A DNA stretch of 64,000 nt from positions 1,994,501-2,058,500 of the forward strand of contig NZ_CP029064.1 in NCBI RefSeq assembly GCF_003076275.1, in the 5' to 3' direction. Below the pieces are notes generated by a model. It had not been told where the DNA came from and ran no database searches. It saw only the letters and a program-made list of their open reading frames with translations. Positions 25,832 to 34,561 of this stretch are shown in pieces (position 1 is the stretch's first letter; each line of letters begins with the position of its first letter). Origin of the DNA: Microbulbifer sp. A4B17. Lineage in GTDB: Bacteria; Pseudomonadota; Gammaproteobacteria; Pseudomonadales; Cellvibrionaceae. The position numbers and the translations under genes are program-made.

Positions 25832-26659
25832 ATGAGATTCAACTTTTTTTCTTTTAACAAAGCATTTGTCGCATTTGGTGCTCTATTAACAAGTCAGTTA
25901 ATTCACGCTGTCGAATGTGGTGATACCATTACTACACAGGTGACATTAGAAGAAGACTTAACCTGCGGTAATGAGGCTGTAGTGCTGACCGTGGTTGGCC
26001 CAACAGGATCTTTGGATCTTAATGGGCATACAATTGACTGCGTTTCTCAGACCTCTGGTGTAGGTGTTTTACTATCTGGCAGGGCAGCATTTTTATCAGG
26101 TGGAGCACTAGAGAATGGCATAGTTAGCGGATGTATTGTGGGTGTAAGTGCTGAAGGTGAGGGCTTCCATAACATTCAAGGAGTTAATGTAATTGGCGGA
26201 AACCTGGGAATTGCGGTTTCTAGTAGTAACTCTTCAGTTTTTCAATCAAATGTGACTGGATCTGAATCAGTGGGTGTTGGGCTTGAAAGTGACAATAGTA
26301 TTTTCATCAACAATACCATTACCGGTTGTCCGATCGGTTTAGCGCTTGACGAGTGTAGTAGCTGCCTGGTTTCAAATAATCATGTATTTCAAAATTTTCA
26401 GTTTGGTATTGTTGTTGATGGTAATACCGTAAATAACCTTATACTGCAGAACAGGGTTGAACTTAATGGCAACGAAAATGAAATGTCGGCTGGTATACTA
26501 TTGGGTGTTAACAATGTAAATGGAAATATCATTGCGGGAAATATCGCTATTAATAATGTAGGCTTTGACCTCTATGACTCCAATGATGATGCATGTGATG
26601 GTGATAACTTCTGGTTCGGCAACACTTTTGACACGGCAAACCCCAGCTGTTTGGAATAA
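25832..26659 (+). CDS. secreted right-handed beta-helix protein
   Basis: 275 residues with an N-terminal signal (AFVAFGALLTSQLIHA) and an Asn/Gly-rich chain of rungs typical of NosD/pectate-lyase-like beta-helices: LDLNGHTIDC, NSSVFQSNVTGS, NSIFINNTITGC, SCLVSNNHVFQN, NLILQNRVELN and NGNIIAGNIAINN. The C terminus is DNFWFGNTFDTANPSCLE. It resembles the broken gene at 2339-2835. No catalytic site is recognisable, so adhesion or glycan binding is as likely as a lyase activity. Confidence 0.78.
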   Translation: MRFNFFSFNKAFVAFGALLTSQLIHAVECGDTITTQVTLEEDLTCGNEAVVLTVVGPTGSLDLNGHTIDCVSQTSGVGVLLSGRAAFLSGGALENGIVSGCIVGVSAEGEGFHNIQGVNVIGGNLGIAVSSSNSSVFQSNVTGSESVGVGLESDNSIFINNTITGCPIGLALDECSSCLVSNNHVFQNFQFGIVVDGNTVNNLILQNRVELNGNENEMSAGILLGVNNVNGNIIAGNIAINNVGFDLYDSNDDACDGDNFWFGNTFDTANPSCLE

Positions 26660-26680
26660 AGTGGCTATCACTGAGTTCAA

Positions 26681-26714
26681 AGGCTGCCCATAACATTAAT
26701 TAGGGCAGCCTTTA
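26681..26714. terminator. bidirectional terminator between convergent genes
   Basis: AGGCTGCCC and GGGCAGCCT form a perfect 9-bp stem around a 13-base loop, followed by TTATAAAA. It serves the beta-helix gene from the left and the VOC gene from the right. Confidence 0.75.
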
Positions 26715-26727
26715 TAAAATACTGGTA

Positions 26728-27108
26728 TTACTTCATTTTATGAAGTACGCACAATTTATTTCCCGCTGGGTCACGCAGGTAGGCAAGGTAAATTGGGCCT
26801 ACCGGGCTCTCTCTAACACCTGGAGGCTCTTCACAACTGGTACCACCGTTGGCAACGCCAGCCGCATGCCAAGCATCAATTTCTTCAGTGCTATTAGCAC
26901 TAAAGCCGATAGTACTGCCATTACCATGGCTTGCGGGTTCGCCATTAATTGGCTTGGTGATTGCAAAGATGCCAGTTTCATTAAAGTAGAAGCAGCGACC
27001 TCGATCGTCAATAACGCCTGATTTATAGCCAAGCACCTCGAATGTTGCATCATAAAACGCTTTTGACTCTTCAATCTCGTTCGCCCCAACCATGATATGG
27101 CTGTACAT
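26728..27108 (-). CDS. VOC-family (glyoxalase-like) protein
   Basis: About 126 residues: SHIMVGANEIEESKAFYDATFEVLGYK at the N terminus, then IGFSANSTEEIDAWHAAGVANGG and YLAYLRDPAGNKLCVLHK. These are the paired beta-alpha-beta modules of the VOC superfamily. AAGGTGA precedes the ATG at 27108; a GTG three codons upstream is less likely. Metal ligands would be His at residue 5 and Glu/His near the C-terminal strand, but the reaction is not predictable. Confidence 0.85.
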   Translation of the reverse strand: MYSHIMVGANEIEESKAFYDATFEVLGYKSGVIDDRGRCFYFNETGIFAITKPINGEPASHGNGSTIGFSANSTEEIDAWHAAGVANGGTSCEEPPGVRESPVGPIYLAYLRDPAGNKLCVLHKMK

Positions 27109-27724
27109 TATCGTCACCTTAAGTTGTTTGAGGGGGTATTAGGAGTCAATTATTGTATACAAATGCCGATAAACATCAATAAGTTACGGTATCTATATTT
27201 TGCTGTTTATATCTTGGTAAACATGTTGGGGGCTGTTGCTTCATATCTGTAAATGACTCTCCATTATGGTTCGATGTATTTGATGGTCTTAACCCGACAC
27301 ACCCTCAAAAATGACCGCAGCTCATAAATTTTCTATTTTCTTTTAGGTGGATATAAATAAACGGTTTGCGACTTTATTTAAAGGGATATTTTATATGGTT
27401 TTGTATTGTGGTTCAGGCAAGTAAATATTGGATTTTTTATTGATATTTAATTGTCTGACTGTCCGGTTTCTTTGGCGGTTGTGATGGAGTTAAAAATACT
27501 TAATATAATCATTGTTTTTAACTTGCCTTGTTGATGTTGGTGTATTCTACTGCAGGTGCGAATTTTCGCTGCTTATAAAGATTTTTATTTGGCGATAAAT
27601 AAGAATAATAATGTATTTTTCGTTTAAATTTATATTTTCGATGTAATAAATGCCATTTCTATCTTAAGGCTATCTAACTCCATGGCCAGCTAAGGCTGTC
27701 GGCCGTAATTTTTAGGAATTAAAA
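27109..27724. other. 616-bp non-coding stretch
   Basis: Strongly AT-rich sequence between divergent genes. No open frame with a ribosome-binding site and no strong hairpin were seen. It presumably holds the promoter of the carotenoid-oxygenase operon. Confidence 0.4.
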
Positions 27725-29593
27725 ATGAAGCGTCGAGAACTTTTGAAGGCTGCAGGTCTTCTATCCGCTGTACCCTTAACAGGTATACTTTCTGAAAAAG
27801 TACGTGCAAAAAATGCTTTGAGTGATTCTAGTTTTCCAGAATCAATTATGCAGGGTGACTTGAATGATTCGACTGGGATGCTGAATGTTATACAGGGGGC
27901 TCTCCCGGAAAATGTCACTGGTCATTTACTGATGGCAGAAGGTATTCCACTAGCGCCAAATCACCTTACGCCAAATGGCAAGGGAGCACTGACCCGATTG
28001 GATTTTAGTGGAAGGAGTGATAATAGCGGCATTACCTATACCCGCAAGATGATTCGCACTGCTTCTGCAATAATGCAAGAGCAGGATTTAAGCGGTTTTG
28101 ATAAGTTTAACTTGATGGGGGGGACCATTTACTCCAGTCCTAATCTTGGCTTTATGAATTATTGCAATACGGCTCCAAACTATATGGGGGATAACCGTTT
28201 TGCTATGAGCTATGAGGGAGGCATGCCTTATGAGTTTGATGCCACCACATTAGAAATGGTGACCCCCATTGGAGAGGTTGATGAGTGGACTTCGAGTCTG
28301 CCTCCCTTACTTGATAACCTCATGCCCGATAAGTGGCTATTCCCTCAGATCCGCACTACCGGACATCCCTTCTTTGACTTGGAAACAGGTAATTGCATAA
28401 CCATTAATTATGGTGGGAATATAGGTGATTCTGGAAATTCCGGATTTATACGGCTGATCTTGTGGGATCGTCAGGGTGCCTTTAAAAGTTGGAATATTCG
28501 TGATCGTCAGGGGAATAATGCTTATATCGCAGCCAGTTCCCATTCACTGGGTGTCACCCGCAATCATGTTATTGTATTTGAAACTGCTGCACGTGTTGAA
28601 TCTACACGTATTCTTGGTACTCGAATCGTTATCCCACAGGAGCACAAAACCCGTTGTTGGGTGATGCGTAAGTCGGATATGGTGCCCGGCAATGAGAATA
28701 TTGTTGCTGATTATCTGGAGCTAGGATTTGATACTTCAGACATTGTCTGTAACTACGATGATAGCTCAAATGAAATCACCCTCTATGGACAATATATGGG
28801 GGCAATGGATAAATCTGAGCAGTTGTTTCGTTATGAAATTCTGCAAAAAGGCGGTTTAGTGCCTAAATGGCTCTCTGGCTACCCAGCTGCACCAGTTGAT
28901 GTTGGAGGGCTGGTACGAGCGAGAATCCAGGTTAATTCCGGTTCGGCACTAGAGATTAAGGATGATTACCAGGTTATACGTGATGGTGAACTTTTATGGG
29001 ATATGAATGATCCAGCCTATCGCGGCCATTTCCAGTTTCCGGATACCTTTGAGCACCTCTACTGGGCTGCCGTTGGCTACAGGCCTGATTTGGTCTCGGC
29101 ACGGGTGTCCTGGGCTTATCGTAACTATCCAGATCGATACTATGGATATTGGGATATGCCCGAGGAAAGTCGACCTTCTGCGTTGATCCATATGGATTGT
29201 AAGAATATGAAAATTGCAGATGCCTTCCAGTTCCCCGATGATTGTGTTATGCGTACGCCGCAATTTATGGCTCGCCCAGGTTCCACGGCACAAAATGATG
29301 GTTATGTAATTGCAGCAGTTGTGCGTAAATATCCAACCACAGCTGACTCTAATGGAAAAGAGTTTTGGCTATTTGATGCGGCGCGCCTTAGTAGCGGGCC
29401 TGTTTGTATCCTCGCCAGTCAGTCCCTGGAGTTCGCCACTACGAATCATGCATTGTGGGTGCCCTCTATCAGCCGTAGACCCTTAACAGCCTATCGCTCA
29501 AATTATGCCGATTTTCTCCGCAGTAAAGCGCCTGATCACAGTAGTAATGTTCGGGACCTGATCGACGAGGAGCTACTTCCCCGTTTTGGTTGA
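27725..29593 (+). CDS. carotenoid oxygenase-family non-haem iron dioxygenase, exported
   Basis: 622 residues. The N terminus MKRRELLKAAGLLSAVPLTG resembles a twin-arginine/Tat-type leader with only the pair RR-E-L-L, so export is likely but unproven. Four spaced histidines fit the iron ligands of the family: His214 (GHPFFD), His273 (SSHSLGVTRNHV), His444 (FEHLYWA) and His575 (TTNHALW). The family cleaves carotenoids, stilbenes or related phenylpropenes. It is followed after 42 bases by a secreted FAD oxidase, so the two may act in one extracytoplasmic pathway. Confidence 0.88.
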   Translation: MKRRELLKAAGLLSAVPLTGILSEKVRAKNALSDSSFPESIMQGDLNDSTGMLNVIQGALPENVTGHLLMAEGIPLAPNHLTPNGKGALTRLDFSGRSDNSGITYTRKMIRTASAIMQEQDLSGFDKFNLMGGTIYSSPNLGFMNYCNTAPNYMGDNRFAMSYEGGMPYEFDATTLEMVTPIGEVDEWTSSLPPLLDNLMPDKWLFPQIRTTGHPFFDLETGNCITINYGGNIGDSGNSGFIRLILWDRQGAFKSWNIRDRQGNNAYIAASSHSLGVTRNHVIVFETAARVESTRILGTRIVIPQEHKTRCWVMRKSDMVPGNENIVADYLELGFDTSDIVCNYDDSSNEITLYGQYMGAMDKSEQLFRYEILQKGGLVPKWLSGYPAAPVDVGGLVRARIQVNSGSALEIKDDYQVIRDGELLWDMNDPAYRGHFQFPDTFEHLYWAAVGYRPDLVSARVSWAYRNYPDRYYGYWDMPEESRPSALIHMDCKNMKIADAFQFPDDCVMRTPQFMARPGSTAQNDGYVIAAVVRKYPTTADSNGKEFWLFDAARLSSGPVCILASQSLEFATTNHALWVPSISRRPLTAYRSNYADFLRSKAPDHSSNVRDLIDEELLPRFG

Positions 29594-29635
29594 TTCATCC
29601 ATTCTAAATTAATGCAAGAAAAAGGGAGTTTAGGT

Positions 29636-31297
29636 ATGTGCGCATCAATAACAGTCAAGCCTAGAAGGTTTTTTCGGCGATTTAAAGAAATACTTTGTGT
29701 GACAGGATTGATCTTTGCTGCTACAAGTGTTGCAGAGCAGTTGCCCCCTCCAATTGAAGTGCCTGAGGTTTTGAAAAACTACCAGGATACCCAGGATTGT
29801 TTCCCCGGTGTTATTTATGATCCATCAAGCGTTGCTGAAGTTCAGCAAATAGTACGCGACGCTGTGGATCAAGGTCGTAAAGTGATGACTGGGAGCCGTA
29901 GATTCAATAGTCAGATTGATGCTGCTTGTGCGGGTAATGGAGAGGTGCAAATTACCCTGGAAAATATGGATCAGGTAATCAGTCTGGACAAGGAAAATCT
30001 ACAGGTTACCGTGCAGGCGGGCATGCGGTTCAGGGATTTAACAGCCTATCTACGTGATCATGAACTCAGTGTGCCCATGGTGACCGAGCTGGCCATATTT
30101 ACAATAGGTGGAATGTTGGGTAGCGGCACCCACGGTTCAACATTCACTCAGAAAAGCAGCATGATTTCTGATTATGTCACCGAATTGAAGTTGGTTGATG
30201 GTAAAGGGGACTTACGAGTAATCAGTGGTGAGATGCTTAATGCCGCCAGGGTAAACCTGGGTGTTTTGGGCGTAGTTGTTGAAGTGACCATAGAGGTTGA
30301 GCCTGGCTATAAGGTACAGGCGAAAGTAAAGGGGTATCACAGCGATGACGAGCTGGAGGATGTTGTTCTTGATTTGGCTCGCGATAATCATTCAGCTAAT
30401 GTTGCTTGGTTCCCGGGGTTAGGTCGCTATACCGTAACAACTTATAACAAGGTGCCCTTATCCACTAAGGGAAATGCCTACAATGCCCAGGCTGATGTAT
30501 CGGACTTTTCAGAATATTTGTTTGGCTTGATTTTTGATAGCCTCCATGAAGCGGACAGCGCCACATTGCAGTGTTTTGCGGCTTCTTTACGTCATACTGC
30601 TCGTTCCAGTTCCTATTTCAGGGATGTAGATTCGGGGTTGAAAAAGTGGATTAAACCCACTGGGCATGCGGATTTGATGCAGCACTTTGTATGTAAAGAA
30701 CCTGATAAATGTGTTTGGGATAACCTTCCAATTGCACTTCAGGAGGTCGCGATTCCATTTGAAGAATTGCCGAACTGGATTGCGGATGTCCGTCAGATTA
30801 TTGCAAATAGTGAAAAAACCTGTTTTCCGCTGAATGGTATTTATTTCCGTTTTGGAAAGGCTTCCGATAGCTATTTAGGGATGACAGCAGGCCGTGACAC
30901 AGCGTTTGTAGGGATTGAATATACCCTTCGTCAACGAGGTGAAGCTGTGCCAAAGAACTACTTTGTCAATTTGGAAATTGAGCAAATGTCTCTCCGGAAG
31001 TATGGAGCAAGGCCTCATTGGGGTAAGAATTCAGTCGCTATTTTTGAGGACATGGCTGAGCGTTTCCCCAAATGGTCCCAGTTTATGGATGTTAAAGAAG
31101 AGTTGGACCCAAACAATATATTTTCCAACCCCTTTTGGAGTCGGGTAAGTGGGGCTGATCCTTTGGAAAACTATTTAACTCCTGGCTGCAATCCCGATGG
31201 TCAGTGCTATTGTCAAACAGATGAACACTGTGAGGAGGGTGCTAGCTGCCAAGCGGGAGTTTGGTATTCAGACGCAAGGATTTGTAAAGCTGATTAG
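29636..31297 (+). CDS. exported FAD-linked oxidase (aldonolactone oxidase-like)
   Basis: About 553 residues with an N-terminal export signal (RRFFRRFKEILCVTGLIFAATSVA). The FAD_binding_4 domain reads VMTGSRRFNSQIDAAC, VTVQAGMRFRDLTAYL, GGMLGSGTHGSTF and NLGVLGVVVEVTIEVEP. The position that carries a covalent-flavin His in many relatives is Phe (GSRRFNS), suggesting non-covalent FAD. The C terminus has six cysteines in an EGF-like tail (CNPDGQCYCQTDEHCEEGASC). GGAG precedes the ATG at 29636; an ATG at 29612 lacks a site. Operon partner of the carotenoid oxygenase. Confidence 0.82.
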   Translation: MCASITVKPRRFFRRFKEILCVTGLIFAATSVAEQLPPPIEVPEVLKNYQDTQDCFPGVIYDPSSVAEVQQIVRDAVDQGRKVMTGSRRFNSQIDAACAGNGEVQITLENMDQVISLDKENLQVTVQAGMRFRDLTAYLRDHELSVPMVTELAIFTIGGMLGSGTHGSTFTQKSSMISDYVTELKLVDGKGDLRVISGEMLNAARVNLGVLGVVVEVTIEVEPGYKVQAKVKGYHSDDELEDVVLDLARDNHSANVAWFPGLGRYTVTTYNKVPLSTKGNAYNAQADVSDFSEYLFGLIFDSLHEADSATLQCFAASLRHTARSSSYFRDVDSGLKKWIKPTGHADLMQHFVCKEPDKCVWDNLPIALQEVAIPFEELPNWIADVRQIIANSEKTCFPLNGIYFRFGKASDSYLGMTAGRDTAFVGIEYTLRQRGEAVPKNYFVNLEIEQMSLRKYGARPHWGKNSVAIFEDMAERFPKWSQFMDVKEELDPNNIFSNPFWSRVSGADPLENYLTPGCNPDGQCYCQTDEHCEEGASCQAGVWYSDARICKAD

Positions 31298-31305
31298 AGC
31301 ACTTT

Positions 31306-31330
31306 GGGGGGTGATATTTCCACCCCCTGC
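31306..31330 (+). terminator. hairpin after the FAD oxidase gene
   Basis: GGGGGTG and CACCCCC form a 7-bp stem around ATATTTC. The downstream sequence TGCGTTTAATT is only a weak U-tract. Confidence 0.45.
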
Positions 31331-31376
31331 GTTTAATTGGTAGTGAATAGCAATAAGAGGCTTTTAACTGCTGAGC

Positions 31377-31440
31377 GGGAAAGAATACTCGAGAGACTAA
31401 GCCTACAATCGGTATTCATGCCTTATAGGTATTCTTTCCC
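31377..31440. repeat. 12-bp perfect inverted repeat between convergent genes
   Basis: GGGAAAGAATAC at 31377-31388 faces GTATTCTTTCCC at 31429-31440. Outside it GAGC and GCTC also pair after one unpaired T. The 40-base loop is longer than in a simple terminator. It sits in the gap between two convergent 3' ends. Confidence 0.6.
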
Positions 31441-31452
31441 TGCTCTTTATTA

Positions 31453-32301
31453 TTAAGCTACAGGTTGCTGGTCACAGCAATTGGTAATGCGCTCTCTCAC
31501 AAGTTGGCAGAAGCGTGCAGGATCTTCCAGAGGTAGCATATGAGTTGCTGAGCTTACCTCTTGTGGATGGGTGTCTGGAATTAATGTTCCCGCCACAAGT
31601 GATACAGTTTTAAATAGCTGGCGAGTATTACTGCCATAGGCCACGGAAACTGGAATAGATATGCCTGAAAGGCTACTAGGGTTCAGTGCGGTTTGTTCAG
31701 TTTGATTAAGCTGTAGAGGCAGGGTGTAGGCATTATCCAGCTGCTGTACACGATATTTAAGGGGCTGCTGAGAGAAGTAACCAGCTTGATTGCCTGAGCC
31801 GTCGATTAGTAGCTTAACGGCAGTATCCAGCCCACCCTCAGCTGTTGTTTTGAAAATTTCTGCAAACATAGTTTCAGCATCTCGGCGATACTCTTCCATG
31901 TCATTGTTTTCAATGTATCCCGGATATCCAGGCTCATAAAGGTACAGACTTTTGATTAATTTAGGTGCCTTTATGGCAGCATTTAAGCTCACATCTGCAC
32001 CATAGGACCATCCTACTAGGTGGACAGGACCTATATCTAGTGCCTCAATCAGCCCTTCTAGGTCTGCTGCATGGGTATCAATTCCAAAGGGGCCTTCTGA
32101 AGGGTTACCCGGGTTACCGAAATGCCTTTGGGTGAATGAAATCGCTCTAAATTCATTTGATAGAATTTTGCAGTGTTCTTGCCACATACGAGCATCGGCC
32201 AGTGCACCATGTACAAAAACAATGGGTTCTCCCTGTCCCTCCTGGAAATAAGAGATAGAGTGGTTGTTTACAGTGATAGAGTCTTTTGGATTTCCGTCCA
32301 T
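31453..32301 (-). CDS. alpha/beta hydrolase
   Basis: A 282-residue cytoplasmic enzyme: oxyanion region IVFVHGALADARMW, nucleophile elbow HLVGWSYGADVSL with Ser, and a late SSATHMLPLEDP carrying the catalytic His. AGGAAGC precedes the ATG. It resembles esterases or C-C hydrolases such as those of meta-cleavage pathways, without a specific match. Single gene, convergent with the FAD oxidase. Confidence 0.86.
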   Translation of the reverse strand: MDGNPKDSITVNNHSISYFQEGQGEPIVFVHGALADARMWQEHCKILSNEFRAISFTQRHFGNPGNPSEGPFGIDTHAADLEGLIEALDIGPVHLVGWSYGADVSLNAAIKAPKLIKSLYLYEPGYPGYIENNDMEEYRRDAETMFAEIFKTTAEGGLDTAVKLLIDGSGNQAGYFSQQPLKYRVQQLDNAYTLPLQLNQTEQTALNPSSLSGISIPVSVAYGSNTRQLFKTVSLVAGTLIPDTHPQEVSSATHMLPLEDPARFCQLVRERITNCCDQQPVA

Positions 32302-32500
32302 GGGGCTAGCTTCCTGGGAGCCACTTTTTAGCGCTTATCATAGTCCATAGGAGCTTTATGCTTAACATTTTCTAGTTCAGTTGTTAGGAGAGAGAGACAG
32401 CTGCCCTAATGGCTCTCTTATGAGAGTAAACCGATAGGTCTCCTAAGGGTAATCAACGATTTTTTCGGGTATAGTTGATTTGTTTTGATGTAGCAGGTAG

Positions 32501-33298
32501 ATGTATATGGAATCGCTGATAAAGGACCGCTTGAAATCACTGGAAGTAGAGAGAGATATTGAAATTATCTATGCCTGTGAGTCAGGAAGCCGCGCATGGG
32601 GATTTGAATCCCCTGATAGTGACTGGGATGTAAGGTTTATCTACAAACGTAATATTCAGCAATATCTCACTATAGGTACTCCCAGAGATGTTGTTGAGGT
32701 TCCATTTGATAAGAAACTTGGCGATGAACTGGACTTGGTCGGCTGGGATATCAAGAAGACTTTAACTTTAATGAGGGCAAGTAACCCCACTTTAATCGAG
32801 TGGCTATTTTCGCCAAAGGTCTATTTTAGAAATGAAGATATTTTGGAGTCATTGCAGGATTTGGCTTTAAAATGTTGGCAGCCGCGAGCATTGGCTCATC
32901 ACTATGTCAGCATGGGATTTAATAATTACTCTAGCTTTATTCGCGAGGATGATCGAGGCTTTAAAGAGATTAAGGTCAAGAAGTTACTTTATGTGCTGCG
33001 TTCACTGCTTAATGCTCTGTATATAAAAGAGTTTACAAAAATTCCTCCTGTGGACTTTAGCCATATGTACAAGGAATTGTTGCCTTCTTCAGAAAATGAG
33101 TGGCTTCTGGATATTCTTTCCAGTTTGATTGTGAAAAAGAAGGTGCTTGAAGAAAGCGATATGATAGTCGTTGATGGCAAACTGGATAGCTGGATACAAG
33201 AAAATTTGGATAGATCTGGTGCCAATTCTATAGAGGAAAGGCCAAAATTGGATCTTCCAGAGTTTGACAGGCTTTTTCGTAAAGTGGTTGGTGTATAG
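32501..33298 (+). CDS. RlaP-like nucleotidyltransferase (PF10127 type)
   Basis: A 265-residue protein with the polymerase-beta-type nucleotidyltransferase motif GSRAWGFESPDSDWDVRFIY near residue 30, where GS and the DxD aspartates bind Mg-NTP. LVGWDIKKTLTLMRASNPTLIEWL and YVSMGFNNYSSFI follow as in the YcgL/RlaP family, proposed to act in RNA repair. No RNA ligase or toxin gene is beside it. Starts at 32501 and 32507 are both possible after AGCAGGTAG. Confidence 0.85.
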   Translation: MYMESLIKDRLKSLEVERDIEIIYACESGSRAWGFESPDSDWDVRFIYKRNIQQYLTIGTPRDVVEVPFDKKLGDELDLVGWDIKKTLTLMRASNPTLIEWLFSPKVYFRNEDILESLQDLALKCWQPRALAHHYVSMGFNNYSSFIREDDRGFKEIKVKKLLYVLRSLLNALYIKEFTKIPPVDFSHMYKELLPSSENEWLLDILSSLIVKKKVLEESDMIVVDGKLDSWIQENLDRSGANSIEERPKLDLPEFDRLFRKVVGV

Positions 33299-33404
33299 TC
33301 TTTTAAATCAGGCGGATAGGGGGTCACTTAACATGCGAGTAGACAACCCAAAAAGTGCTGAGTAACTTGTAATACTGTCTAGTGAATAAACTCAAAGCTG
33401 AATA

Positions 33405-33428
33405 GACGCCTGCAAGAATGCAGGCGTC
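33405..33428 (-). terminator. hairpin downstream of the Lrp gene
   Basis: GACGCCTGC and GCAGGCGTC form a perfect 9-bp stem around AAGAAT, ten bases after the Lrp stop. On the minus strand a T-run precedes rather than follows the stem, so termination efficiency is uncertain. Confidence 0.5.
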
Positions 33429-33437
33429 AAAAGAGGC

Positions 33438-33926
33438 TCAGCCTTGGCTTTCCAGCAACTGATCCAGCGGCAACTCAGTGCGGTAACGCACCTGCTTCAA
33501 AGAGAAGCTGCTTTTAATATGATCGATGCCTGGGAGTTCAGTGAGTTTTTTGTCCAGGAATTCCTGATAGGCCTGCAAATTGGGTACAACAACTCGCAGC
33601 AGGTAGTCAAAGTCACCGGTCATCAGGTAGCACTCCATCACCTCCGGCCACTGACCGATAACTGATTCGAAGTCCTGCAACTCTTTTTTCACCTGGTGGT
33701 TAAGAGTAACCTGAATAAAAACGCTTACCGGCAGCCCAACCTTTTCCGGCTCAAGCAGGGTAACTGCGCGCTTGATAAAGCCTTGTTCATTCAGGTTTTT
33801 AACCCGCCGTGAACAGGGGGAGGGGGAGAGGCAGACTTTTTCTGCAAGCTCAATATTTGGAATGGTGGCATCCTGTTGAAGGATTTCCAGAATTTTTTTG
33901 TCGATGGCATCCAGTAAATAGGCCAT
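33438..33926 (-). CDS. Lrp/AsnC-family transcriptional regulator
   Basis: A 162-residue regulator. The N-terminal HTH is DAIDKKILEILQQDATIPNIELAEKVCLSPSPCSRRVKNL, followed by the RAM ligand domain with VMECYLMTGDFDYLLRVVVPNLQAYQEFL. It is divergent from the indolepyruvate oxidoreductase gene, and Lrp proteins in this position commonly control aromatic amino-acid catabolism. The effector is probably an amino acid. Confidence 0.92.
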   Translation of the reverse strand: MAYLLDAIDKKILEILQQDATIPNIELAEKVCLSPSPCSRRVKNLNEQGFIKRAVTLLEPEKVGLPVSVFIQVTLNHQVKKELQDFESVIGQWPEVMECYLMTGDFDYLLRVVVPNLQAYQEFLDKKLTELPGIDHIKSSFSLKQVRYRTELPLDQLLESQG

Positions 33927-34561
33927 GGTTATATTCCGTATCTCATCTCTCTGAACGTACGCCGGTCTTGCCAGCTGCTAAACATCAACCTGCCATTGAA
34001 ACTTAGCGTCCCAGCGCTCTCCGGTAAGTTGTGTGCATTGTGTACATGGTTTTTTTGGTTTGTTATGGCGGCAGCTTCCTATGCCGCGCATCTTTTGTGA
34101 GACCTTCTCGTTTTTTATTAATTTCCCGCTAGTGGGTGCTTTGCCCAACCTCTTGCTATCGGTCAGCAATAGATGGATGGAAACTGATATCCCCTGATCA
34201 GTCCCAGACCATTCCTTGTTAAAGCGGAACCTTTGGCGCCAATTTAGTCACACTCAGTGTGTGGGCCAGAGGCAAGCACCATAAGAGGGCAGGTCCTTTC
34301 CGTTGTATCCCCCAAAATACGTCATTTTGAGTGATTTGTTGCCGGTAGCTGGTCATCTTTAGCGAGTTATGGCGGTATTATGCCTGAGTTGGGCCAATTT
34401 TGGTATGACCTGCTCTGCCGGGCAGTGTTAATTTTAGCGCTATTAAACAGCTCTGGTCTGTTCTGCTGTGACTCGGGAGATGCCGTGAATATTTTTGCGA
34501 CATGTTACTGGCGGCAAGAATCGGAGTGATGAAAGCAATAAAGATAAAATAGGTGGTACCC
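33927..34561. other. 635-bp divergent regulatory gap
   Basis: No convincing gene. The long gap between the Lrp gene and its probable target presumably contains the promoters and Lrp sites. GTGTGCATTGTGTACATGG near 34031 is a loose inverted repeat that could be one of them. Confidence 0.35.
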
